Source: Phellopilus nigrolimitatus (Eukaryota; Basidiomycota; Agaricomycetes; Hymenochaetales; Hymenochaetaceae). Taken from it: 64,000 nucleotides of DNA. The stretch spans positions 124,001-188,000 of the forward strand of contig JAJOHG010000008.1 in NCBI GenBank assembly GCA_021029095.1, in the 5' to 3' direction. Below are positions 26,584 to 35,192 of the stretch, piece after piece. Under the pieces are notes generated by a model that did not search any database, was not told the DNA's origin, and saw nothing but the letters and a program-made list of their open reading frames with translations. The position numbers and the translations under genes are program-made. Numbering within the stretch: the first letter of the stretch is position 1; each line of letters opens with the position of its first letter.

Positions 26584-27496
26584 TCACAAGAACATGGAGC
26601 TCCGAAGATTCTCATGGACACTCCCACCCTACAACTCTTTCGCCCTGCGCATGATCTGCGCTTCATCTCTCCTTGCTGGCCGGAGGAGGGGGGAGGATCT
26701 TGTGGAAATACAGCCGGGCGCGCCGGCGCGCCGTTCCACCGCGTACGCCGGTGGGACCAGCCGCACGCTCTTCGTCGCGGGCGACCACAGGTAGCTCGCG
26801 TCATGCGCGCCCTGCTGGATCTCGTCCGCGGAGAACCGGTTCTCATCAAATATCACTGTGTAGTGCGTCGTGCGCACCGCGCCTTGCTGCCCCGCATGCG
26901 CATGCGCCTGCAGGAAGAAATCGAAGTTATACACCGCAGTGACGCCCCGGTCCCGGCCTTCTTGTTTGAGGTCTTGTCCGCCTGCTTGGGCCTTGTCGGG
27001 TAGAAGTGCGTACGGTGCTGCTTCCCGCAGATCGCGATGGTGAGCTTGGGACTGTAGCTCTTGAAAGAGTGAAACGAGGCCTTGATCTCCAGAAGCTCGT
27101 GATGTGAGCACGTGTTTGAACTGGCCGTCGGAGACCCCGCCACGGAGCACAATGATGCGCTCGGGGAGAGTCTTCATATGCAATCCATTCTAATGAGCAT
27201 CAACGAAGATGAGCATGATGTTCGGACGCCCAAGGAGTGTCTTAATCTCGTTCTCGATCGCGTCGATTGTCGCGGCACGCAATGGGTCGCAAGGTTCGCT
27301 TGAGGGAGCAGCACAAAAAAAGCGGCGGGAGCACGTCTGCCTGCTCCCGCCTGCCCGGAAAGTCGCCAGGAGCCGCGTCACGACGCCGTGCAGTGCCAGG
27401 TCCGAGGGATCCCTGAAGTCCTCGCGCCTGCCATCCGCAAGGACGAGAATGGTGGCGCGAGTAAGCCGCGAGGGTCAGTGGAAACGCACGTCGCGG
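26584..27496 (-). pseudogene. Argonaute pseudogene, MID-PIWI half
   Basis: C-terminal half of an RNA-silencing Argonaute, continuing the reading that stops at 39034 on the far side of the retrotransposon. From 27496 downward it reads DVRFH, an in-frame TGA (27480-27478), then LADGRREDFRDPSDLALHG and PNIMLIFV, pieces of the MID domain. The text then jumps to ERIIVLRGGVSDGQFKHVL (about 27160-27105) of PIWI, so a large block is deleted near 27190, including the expected DVTHP catalytic site. Next come SYSPKLTIAICGKQHRTHFY in a shifted frame, then FDFFLQAHAHAGQQGAVRTT, HYTVIFDENRFSADE and SVRLVPPAYA. The end HENLRSSMFL and TGA (26586-26584) matches the family's C-terminus. A nonsense codon, frameshifts, the missing catalytic core and the inserted element make it non-functional. 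Confidence 0.8.
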
Positions 27497-28154
27497 TGTA
27501 CCAGTGTACCACTGGCTACCTTCCGATATCGTCGCGGAACGGGTACAGGAGCGCGGTTGAGCATAGAGACGGATTGAGGATCGAGGACGAGTACGGACAC
27601 GGATAGAGGATCGAGCGCGATTGCGGACGCGGACGAAGGACCGAGGATCGACACGGATGACACAGGGATGATGAGTCGAGTCGCGGAGACATCGCGGGGC
27701 ACTCTTTGTTCAGTTACCTTACTGGGATCGTGCACGGACCGTAGACAGAAACGGGATTCGGTATTTAGTCGAGATAGAGGCATCTTTGTACGGGGCTTCC
27801 CCTTCGCGATCACGGCACTGAATAGGATTGACACACACTTCTCATCTTCTCTCTTCTCGACCTCCCGTTCGCTCTTCTTGACTTCGCGATCGACACTTGA
27901 TCCGTTTCTCGACACCGTCTCCACTTCTGAACCTTACTCGACACCGTCGTCCATCTCGAACGGTCCGCGGCCACGACCTCACTGGGTCGCCGTCTCGACA
28001 GCATCGATAGAGAGGGAGTGAGTAAGCGTCGCGTCGTCCCAGTGTTGAGTCCCTGTTGGCTTTCCCCTCTTCTTGATCAAGGCACTGTAGATTCCCCGAA
28101 CCCTGTGGGCTGTCATCGACCGTCTGCGCCACTTGCCCGAAAGGGTCTCGTAAA
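27497..28154 (+). repeat. 5' LTR
   Basis: 658-bp direct repeat of 38376-39033. It starts TGTACCAG and ends CTCGTAAA, so it lacks the usual terminal CA. A 15-bp perfect interrupted palindrome, CCAGTGTACCACTGG, sits at 27501-27515, four bases in from the edge. The open frames seen inside on both strands recur unchanged in the 3' LTR only because the repeats are identical, and are not taken as genes. Confidence 0.9.
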
Positions 28155-28156
28155 CC

Positions 28157-28174
28157 TGGAACCAACCGCGGGGG
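28157..28174 (+). other. Candidate primer-binding site
   Basis: TGGAACCAACCGCGGGGG begins two bases after the 5' LTR and starts with the TGG expected opposite a tRNA CCA end. I could not match it to a specific tRNA, so the assignment rests on position and TGG only. Confidence 0.35.
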
Positions 28175-28194
28175 GAATCAAAGTGTCTAGCTGA

Positions 28195-31100
28195 CCAAGA
28201 CTCGACACGCCAAACGACTGCGATCACGATTTCGCCCTGCCGCGCGAAGGCCGTAACCTATTAGGAGCGCTCCGCGACGCGCTCGACGATCCAGACCGCG
28301 CACCATCAGTGTCACAAGGGACAGTCAGACGACGAGGGACACCGCGGTCGCCGTCGACCGGACCCTTTCAAAGAGAGCTCAGCATCCACCCGTCGACCGC
28401 TCGAGAAGAACGACGTCTGCGACGAGAGCGCCAACGACGATCGAGGTCGCGATCTCAGCCACGCTCCCAAGATCGAGGACGTACGACACACCGAACACGA
28501 CCTTCGCCACGACGGTCGCAATCCCCTCGACATATAGATAGGACACCCGCCGCGTCTTTATCGCCGATCTCACAGATATCGAACAGCCTCCAGAGCTTCT
28601 CGATAGACCGCGGCCGCCTGGACCTCTTCTCAGACAGCCCCCTCACTCCTCTCGATCAGCTTGCCGTATCTTCGCGATCTATCTTTTACACACCGCCTGT
28701 CGCCTCCACTCCAGCGCCGTTACGCTTCTCCGCCCGCTCGCCGTCCCCGACACCACCTCCACGATCACGACCGACCCCGCATCCGATCACGCCTATTCGA
28801 CCCGTCGTCGCCATGGCACAACCACCGCCCCCAGCACCGTTCTTTACGCCAGTCGTTGGCGTCGACCCAGGTGACATGCCTCTTACTGGGGATCGCCGAG
28901 CTCCCACGTTCCCGGAGGACGAGGAGAGCATTCCACACTTCTTTAACGTGATCGAGAACCTCGGTCGCCGGAACAACATCACGGACCCTGACGCTATCGA
29001 ATGCGCTTGCCTGTACGCTGGTCGTGAAGGCTTCACGTGGAAGTCACTCCCAGCCGCGACCGGGAATCTGTGGACGCCCTTCCGTGAAGCAGTCCTCACA
29101 CTCTACCCAGGCGCTGAACCTACGTTCACTGTCCGCGACGCTCGACGCATCATCAACGCGCAGCCAGCAAGCGGCCACACTGACAGAGGCTCGCTAAGCA
29201 AGTACTTCCGGGAGTTCTCGCTCGTATCCGCGTACCTCAAGTCGCAGTCGATCTTCAGTGATCTTGACGTCAACCGCGGCTTCCTTGAGGGCATCAAGGG
29301 ATCGCTACGCGAAGAGATGAACCTGCGCAAGCTCATTAAGGACGACACGCACAGCCCCGACTCGACCTACCCGATGCAGGAGGTTTTCACGTTGTGCGAC
29401 GACATCCTTAAGCGCGGATACGCCGGGGTCGCAAAGGCCACAGCATCCACGTCGAACACGCGGACTCCCGCTCCTGCACCGGCCCCTGTCGTTGTGAAAC
29501 AGGAGGGCGAGGCATGGACCGCGATGACTCGACAGTTGGAATCTCTTCAGTTGCAACTCGTCGCGATGCAGAGAACGCCAACGCCGTCCACACCGAGCCA
29601 GAATACGGCTCGACCGACAGCTCCTTACGTACCCGCCCCTTATGTGCCACCTGCGCCTGTCGGGGAAGCCTTCCCGACTCGACGTCGCGTGTGCATGTGG
29701 TGTACCGATCCAGAACATTTCCTCCTCGTTTGTCCAGGAGCAAACGAAGCTCTGCGACGCGGCGAGATCTCGCGCGATGCCAACAACCAGCTCACTCTAC
29801 CGAACGGAGTCCTCTTCAGTCGCGAACAGCCCGGCTTCTCGTTTGAAGAAAAACTGCGATACTGGAAAGCCGCGAACCCAGACTTCAAAGTAGGCGACAG
29901 GGCAACCGGCCCGCCGCACATGCCGTCAGCAAGCGCAAACTTCAGCTTCGGAACCGCGTTGTGGTCTACCGGAGCGGAAGGTAAAACATCGAGGGCCGCG
30001 TACATCGAGGACGTAACAGATGAGGACCAGGAATCAGAAACAGCCCTAGTAAGCACCCGGTCGACCGCTCATCTCCCTGAAAGTGCGAAACGTGTTCGAT
30101 TCGACGTCGACCCCATGCCGCGCCGTCCAACGACCATCGCGCAGCCGGCGTCGTCTCGTACCCCGTCACCGTCGCCACCTGCGCGATCGCGGGCTCCGAC
30201 CCCGCCTCCATCCTCGCAGGAATCAAGGGCACTCACGCCGCTCTCGGCCATTCGCCCGGTATCTCCCGTGCCCGCGGCACCTCCTACCCCGCAACGCGCC
30301 ACGAGCGTCGAGGCTTCCGTAACTGAACACAGTGACGAAGAAGAGGAAACGGACGAGCTGGAGGACGACATAGACGAGCATGCTCGACCGCCAGACGCGA
30401 TCCCGCTACCTCCAGACTCGGGGCCTCAGTACAGGTACCAAGCCCCAGTCGAGAACGCATCGATACCGAAGGAGCTCGTAAATCGCATTCTCGATGCATC
30501 TGTACCCGCCACCGTCCGCGAACTCTTCTCGGTCGCTCAAGATTGCCGCAAGGTCGTCCGCGACGCAGTCACTACGAGACGCATCCCCACCACGATCGCG
30601 ACCCCGCCGCGAGCACAACAATTGCCGCGTGCCCAGGCTCTCGTTCAAGATAAAGACGTGTCGAGCTCGCTCCAGCAGACCCAGGACGAGATCGAGCGGG
30701 GGACCATCACCTCCAAACCAGTCACGGATGGCTCCAGCCTCTTCGCGCACCCCGGCGCGAACAGACCGCTTGAAATCGCGGTCACGCCAGAGAACGACCC
30801 TCACCTCAAAGAAATCAGCGCGATCAAAGTCCTCTTGGCAGGCGTCTGCGTCGCTACCGCCATCCTTGACACCGGGTCGACGTTTATTTGCCTACGCCGC
30901 GATATCTGGGAACGAACCGGAACCCCGCTACGTCCGGACATGCGTATTCGCGTAACCACGGCCGACAGCACCGTCGTCACCTCGCTCGGACTTATCTCAG
31001 GCCTCGAAATCAAGATCGGCGACCTCACCATTGCGATGAACGTGCACGTAGTCGAACAGGCCCCATTCGAGGTTCTACTAGGGATCCCGTTCTATGCGCA

Positions 31101-31248
31101 CACATGTTGCCAAACGAACTTCGACTCTGACGGTCGCCAAATCCTTACGATCACGGACCCAGAGACGTTCGAGCGCTTCGCGATCCCCACCACGACTCGC
31201 TCCAACGCGAACGGCGCCTTCGCCAGCTTCACCTCGGGTTTTACCTGA
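28195..31248 (+). CDS. Gag-protease polyprotein of the gypsy element
   Basis: Frame open from after a TGA at 28192-28194 to the TGA at 31246-31248. The coordinates give the full open frame because the translation start is unclear: the first in-frame ATG is at 28813 in a strong context (GCCATGG), preceded by a 200-codon Arg/Ser-rich stretch that may be translated from a spliced or non-ATG start. After the ATG come a capsid-like region (about 28900-29430), then a CCHC zinc knuckle CMWCTDPEHFLLVC (29692-29733; CX2CX4HX4C) that would bind genomic RNA. A Pro-rich linker follows, then a retropepsin-like aspartic protease with ILDTGST (DTGS at 30868-30879). Placing the protease in the Gag frame fits a design in which pol is reached by frameshifting near the end of this frame. 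Confidence 0.85.
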   Translation, partial: PRLDTPNDCDHDFALPREGRNLLGALRDALDDPDRAPSVSQGTVRRRGTPRSPSTGPFQRELSIHPSTAREERRLRRERQRRSRSRSQPRSQDRGRTTHRTRPSPRRSQSPRHIDRTPAASLSPISQISNSLQSFSIDRGRLDLFSDSPLTPLDQLAVSSRSIFYTPPVASTPAPLRFSARSPSPTPPPRSRPTPHPITPIRPVVAMAQPPPPAPFFTPVVGVDPGDMPLTGDRRAPTFPEDEESIPHFFNVIENLGRRNNITDPDAIECACLYAGREGFTWKSLPAATGNLWTPFREAVLTLYPGAEPTFTVRDARRIINAQPASGHTDRGSLSKYFREFSLVSAYLKSQSIFSDLDVNRGFLEGIKGSLREEMNLRKLIKDDTHSPDSTYPMQEVFTLCDDILKRGYAGVAKATASTSNTRTPAPAPAPVVVKQEGEAWTAMTRQLESLQLQLVAMQRTPTPSTPSQNTARPTAPYVPAPYVPPAPVGEAFPTRRRVCMWCTDPEHFLLVCPGANEALRRGEISRDANNQLTLPNGVLFSREQPGFSFEEKLRYWKAANPDFKVGDRATGPPHMPSASANFSFGTALWSTGAEGKTSRAAYIEDVTDEDQESETALVSTRSTAHLPESAKRVRFDVDPMPRRPTTIAQPASSRTPSPSPPARSRAPTPPPSSQESRALTPLSAIRPVSPVPAAPPTPQRATSVEASVTEHSDEEEETDELEDDIDEHARPPDAIPLPPDSGPQYRYQAPVENASIPKELVNRILDASVPATVRELFSVAQDCRKVVRDAVTTRRIPTTIATPPRAQQLPRAQALVQDKDVSSSLQQTQDEIERGTITSKPVTDGSSLFAHPGANRPLEIAVTPENDPHLKEISAIKVLLAGVCVATAILDTGSTFICLRRDIWERTGTPLRPDMRIRVTTADSTVVTSLGLISGLEIKIGDLTIAMNVHVVEQAPFEVLLGIPFYAHTCCQTNFDSDGRQILTITDPETFERFAIPTTTRSNANGAFASFTSGFT

Positions 31249-34200
31249 AGGTCGAGGAACCGCCGTCACGACGGGGAGGCCCACCAACCAAACCGATACC
31301 CCGCTCACTCCATTCCTTCAGCGACGATTTCGCGGCGTCACCATTTTTCTTCAATCAAGCTTACGTCTTTTGCGACCACGACTCGATCGCGGTTTCTACT
31401 TTCGATCCCTTCGCCCCGTCTCCATCCGCTTTCACAGTTAACCCATCAAAACAACATAAACACTCGCAATCCCGGAAAACCCCGAAGAAAAACAGAAAAT
31501 ACACGAAACCCACTTCGCCTCCAACTCAGATACCCGCGGCTCTCCATGCTAATCTCGTCTCTATCTCCTCCGTCTCTATCTCCTCCCAAGAACCCGTCAC
31601 CGCTCTCGATCGCGATATACCCTTAGACTTCGCCCGTGACACCCACGCGACCAGCCTTGCGTACAAGAAGGTCGCGGACCGCGTCAAACCAGTACAGACG
31701 ACCCTCCCGGAAAAATTCCGCATCATCCGCCACGAGTTCCCCGACCCTCTCCGCGACCTCCCAGAGATCCCTCTGCATCCTCCTGACTTCGTCCCCGGAA
31801 CGCGCTTCACCCAAGAACGGTATAATTCCCTCAAATCCGCCCTCGAGGGGACGGATTTCTTGTTGCCAGACGAGGTGAAGCTCTCGCTCGAGCTCATCCG
31901 TATCCAGGAATTTGCGTTCGCCTGGGACGAAAGCGAGAAGGGGTCCCTCGATCAAGAGTACTTCCCACCGGTGCTCATTCCGACTATCGAGCACATCCCG
32001 TGGGCACTGCGCGTCATTCCCATCCCTCCAGGCATCTTCGACAAAGTCATCGCGATCATTAAGGACAAAATCAGCTCTGGTGTGTACGAGCCCTCGAACT
32101 CCTCTTACCGATCGAGATGGTTTTGCGTCGTCAAGAAAGACGGGACGTCCCTTCGAATCGTACACGACCTCCAACCACTGAACGCGGTCTCGATCCGCGA
32201 TCCCGCAGTTCCGCCCAGCGTCGACACACTAGCGGAGTCCTTTGGCGGTCGCGCCTGCTACACCATCTTCGACCTCTTCGTCGCATTCGACCAACGGAAG
32301 CTGCATGAGGACTCTCGCGATCTCACTACGTTCCAGACACCACTGGGGACCTTCCGTATCACAGCGATCCCTATGGGGTGGACGAACTCACAGCAGACTA
32401 TGCATGGCGACGTCACGTTCATTCTCCGCGATGAAATCCCTGGACATACGGTCCCATTCATTGACGACATTCCCGTGAAAGGTCCGGAAACCCGATACGA
32501 GCGCGAAGACGGTACGTACGAGGTAATGGAAGGTAACCCAGGGATCCGTCGTTTCATCTACGAACACCTCCTCGTCGTCAACCGCATTCTCCAGAGACTC
32601 AAGAACGTCGGCGCGACCCTATCAGGAAAGAAGATCACGCTCTGCGCACCTTCCGGAGTCATCGTTGGACACACATGCACATACGACGGACGCGTCGCAG
32701 ATGATTCCCGTGTCCAGTGTATCCGCGACTGGCCTGAGCCGCGTAACGTCTCAGAGGTTCGCCAATTCCTAGGCACATGCGGCGTGCTTCGTATCTTCAT
32801 CAAGGACTACGCGCGACTCACGAAACCGATCACTGTCCTCCTCAACAAAAACATCGACTTCATTTTCGGCCCGGAACAGATCGAGTGCTTCCAACGGCTC
32901 AAGGAAACCGTCATGAACTGCCCCGCGCTGAAACCGATCGACTATCAATGCACCCGTCCCATCATACTCGCGGTCGACTCTTCGAACATCGGTTTCGGCT
33001 GCATCATCCTCCAGCTCGGAGAAAAGGGAGAACGCTTCGTATCGCGCTTTATCTCAGGTTGCTGGAACGAGCGCGAACGGAACTACTCCCAACCGAAGGC
33101 CGAGCTCTTTGGCCTCTTTCGAGCTCTCCGCGCAGCGCGACTCTACATCATCGGTTTCCCATACCTACTGGTAGAGGTCGACGCGAAGTACATCAGCGGC
33201 ATGATCAACAACCGCGACCTCCTCCCGAACGCTACCATCAACCGCTGGGTCGCGGGCATCTTATTATTCAACTTCAAGCTCGTACACGTCCCAGGGGAAC
33301 GGCACTCAGGCGCGGATGGCGTGTCAAGACGGCCTTCAGCACCGGAGGACCCCCCACCCGACACAGAGTACGAGGACTGGATCGACGAGCAGTACGGGTT
33401 CCTCGCGACGTCCGCTACGGTCGAGAAGGCATCACCTGCAATACCGCGATCCTCGAAGGCACAACGTCGCGATGCGCATCTCGAACTATTCCGCAAATTC
33501 TTGACCACGAGCGAACCGCCCGCGCATCTGAAGGGCGACGAATCGAAGCTGCGGGCCTTCGTTCGAGCCGCAGCGCAATTCTTTGTCGACAAGGATCTCT
33601 TCTGGCGAAAGAACCGCAAGAACCGCCCTCAACAAGTCCCGGACGCTTCGCGGCGCTTCCGCATCATGGAGGCTTCGCATGACGATATTGGACATCGCGG
33701 CTTCTTCTCCGTGCGGATCAGGATCCACGACCGCTTCTGGTGGCCATTCATGGACCGCGACATCAAGTGGTTCCTGACTTCTTGTCACGAGTGTCAAGTC
33801 CGACAAACGAAACGCCTACACATCCCTCCCTCGATCCCGCCCCCAGCCGGTCTGTTTCGCCGCATTCATGTCGACATCATGCACATGCCCAAAGCGGCCG
33901 GATTCCAGTACATCATCCAGGCGCGCTGTTCCCTATCCGGCTGGCCCGAGTTTCGACTTCTGCGTAACGAGAGCGCGAAGGCTATCCAGAACTTCCTCTT
34001 CGACGAGATCGTCTGCCGGCATGGTCCCTTTATCGACGTCGTCACGGACAACGGGTCCGCATTCGAGCCCGCCGTCACGAAGATCGCGCGCCACATCGGA
34101 CACCATATCGCGATATCCCCGTACAACTCTCAAGCGAACGGCATCGTCGAGCGATCCCACCGTGATATTCGCGAAGTCATCATGAAGCTCTGCAAAGGCG

Positions 34201-34856
34201 ACGATAGCAAGTGGCCAGCAGTCGCGGCATACGCCTTCTGGTCGGATCGAGTCACGATTAAAGCGTCATCTGGATACTCACCATACTACCTTATGCACGG
34301 AGTGGAGCCCACGCTTCCCCTCGACCTTATTGAAGCGACATATATGTCCCCGACCCTCGACCGCACCATCTCGCATATCGAACTTCTAGCCAGACGCGCC
34401 AACGACCTCCAACGCCGCTCAGAAGATCTCGCGACAGCACACGATCGCGTACTCGCGTCAAGATTCAAAGCTGCACACCGCTTTCGATCCGAATACGAGC
34501 ACTCGATCAAGGAGTACAACTTCGAGCCCGGCGCCCTCGTCTTAGCTCGGAACACACGCGTCGAGAAGGAGCTCAACCGCAAGACCAAGCATCGCTACCT
34601 CGGCCCTCTCGTCGTTGCTCGCCGCACCAAAGGTGGCTCATACATCCTCGCGGATATGGACGGCTCACTGTACAAAAACCGCTTCGCGGCATTCCGCGTC
34701 ATCCCATACCATCCGCGATCCCAGCTCACAGTCCCGCTTACACAGCACGTCCAGCGAACCGACCGCGACCTCGACGAGCTCGCTACCATGCAGGATGATA
34801 TCGCGGAAGACCAAGTCGACATCCCGGCGGACTGGACTGACGCGCATGATGATTAG
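31131..34856 (+). CDS. Pol polyprotein: reverse transcriptase, RNase H, integrase
   Basis: Open in the -1 frame relative to gag from 31131, overlapping the gag end by 118 nt, to the stop at 34854-34856. After a 200-residue linker, RT shows RIVHDLQPLNAV, TIFDLFVAFDQ and the catalytic box FIDD at 32457-32468, where most elements have YxDD. RNase H has its acidic residues at 32976 (LAVDSSN), 33102 (KAELFGL), 33180 (VEVDAK) and 33315 (GADGVSRR). Integrase has the zinc HHCC set (His 33678 and 33693, Cys 33783 and 33792) and the DDE triad: Asp 33873 (HVDIMHM), Asp 34047 (TDNGSAF) and Glu 34149 (GIVERS), with 33 residues between the last two. A GPY/F-like module follows, then an acidic tail. No frame break is seen, so the enzyme set looks intact. 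Confidence 0.9.
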   Translation, partial: RSPNPYDHGPRDVRALRDPHHDSLQRERRLRQLHLGFYLKVEEPPSRRGGPPTKPIPRSLHSFSDDFAASPFFFNQAYVFCDHDSIAVSTFDPFAPSPSAFTVNPSKQHKHSQSRKTPKKNRKYTKPTSPPTQIPAALHANLVSISSVSISSQEPVTALDRDIPLDFARDTHATSLAYKKVADRVKPVQTTLPEKFRIIRHEFPDPLRDLPEIPLHPPDFVPGTRFTQERYNSLKSALEGTDFLLPDEVKLSLELIRIQEFAFAWDESEKGSLDQEYFPPVLIPTIEHIPWALRVIPIPPGIFDKVIAIIKDKISSGVYEPSNSSYRSRWFCVVKKDGTSLRIVHDLQPLNAVSIRDPAVPPSVDTLAESFGGRACYTIFDLFVAFDQRKLHEDSRDLTTFQTPLGTFRITAIPMGWTNSQQTMHGDVTFILRDEIPGHTVPFIDDIPVKGPETRYEREDGTYEVMEGNPGIRRFIYEHLLVVNRILQRLKNVGATLSGKKITLCAPSGVIVGHTCTYDGRVADDSRVQCIRDWPEPRNVSEVRQFLGTCGVLRIFIKDYARLTKPITVLLNKNIDFIFGPEQIECFQRLKETVMNCPALKPIDYQCTRPIILAVDSSNIGFGCIILQLGEKGERFVSRFISGCWNERERNYSQPKAELFGLFRALRAARLYIIGFPYLLVEVDAKYISGMINNRDLLPNATINRWVAGILLFNFKLVHVPGERHSGADGVSRRPSAPEDPPPDTEYEDWIDEQYGFLATSATVEKASPAIPRSSKAQRRDAHLELFRKFLTTSEPPAHLKGDESKLRAFVRAAAQFFVDKDLFWRKNRKNRPQQVPDASRRFRIMEASHDDIGHRGFFSVRIRIHDRFWWPFMDRDIKWFLTSCHECQVRQTKRLHIPPSIPPPAGLFRRIHVDIMHMPKAAGFQYIIQARCSLSGWPEFRLLRNESAKAIQNFLFDEIVCRHGPFIDVVTDNGSAFEPAVTKIARHIGHHIAISPYNSQANGIVERSHRDIREVIMKLCKGDDSKWPAVAAYAFWSDRVTIKASSGYSPYYLMHGVEPTLPLDLIEATYMSPTLDRTISHIELLARRANDLQRRSEDLATAHDRVLASRFKAAHRFRSEYEHSIKEYNFEPGALVLARNTRVEKELNRKTKHRYLGPLVVARRTKGGSYILADMDGSLYKNRFAAFRVIPYHPRSQLTVPLTQHVQRTDRDLDELATMQDDIAEDQVDIPADWTDAHDD
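31236..31242 (+). promoter_or_regulatory. Candidate -1 ribosomal frameshift heptamer GGGTTTT
   Basis: In the gag frame the bases read TCG GGT TTT ACC TGA, so G GGT TTT fits the canonical X XXY YYZ slippery rule, four codons' space from the gag stop. Slipping one base back enters the pol frame, which is open here from 31131 on. A small GC stem (31263-31266 with 31271-31274) lies 20 nt downstream but is weak. Function is inferred, not shown. Confidence 0.65.
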
Positions 34857-35192
34857 ACAGAAAACAAACCCTGTAGTCCCACTGTCTCCATCCATAAAAC
34901 TCATGCAATACACGTCGCTTATGCTGCTACTCGATCGACACATAACAAGTCCGACTTAGCATATTCCTCACAGCCCGAGAAGACGTTTTCCGGGTCGCAG
35001 ATCGACACGACCCTCACACGCACACATCGCGATCAAAGCCTCGACACTCACACACCCATCGCGATACGCACCGCTCACCAAAGACAAGAAAGAGCGTTTT
35101 ATTTTACATTACGCAAGCGTATTATAATTGAATACACGACGCTCAGCCAAGAAAATCGAACCGAAACTAAACGACACCAGAAAAATAAACCC
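34857..35192. other. Spacer between pol and the antisense gene
   Basis: The two genes converge here, pol from the left and the antisense gene from the right. It must hold the 3' end of the antisense transcript. I see no defined polyadenylation signal or repeat. Confidence 0.4.

Noticed and set aside
27475..27924. 149-codon minus-strand frame also present at 38351-38803
   Set aside because: It lies within the LTRs; its repetition follows from LTR identity and it has no recognisable domain.
32777..33682. 301-codon plus-strand frame inside pol
   Set aside because: Arg/His/Pro-rich alternative frame of RT-RNase H; no domain.
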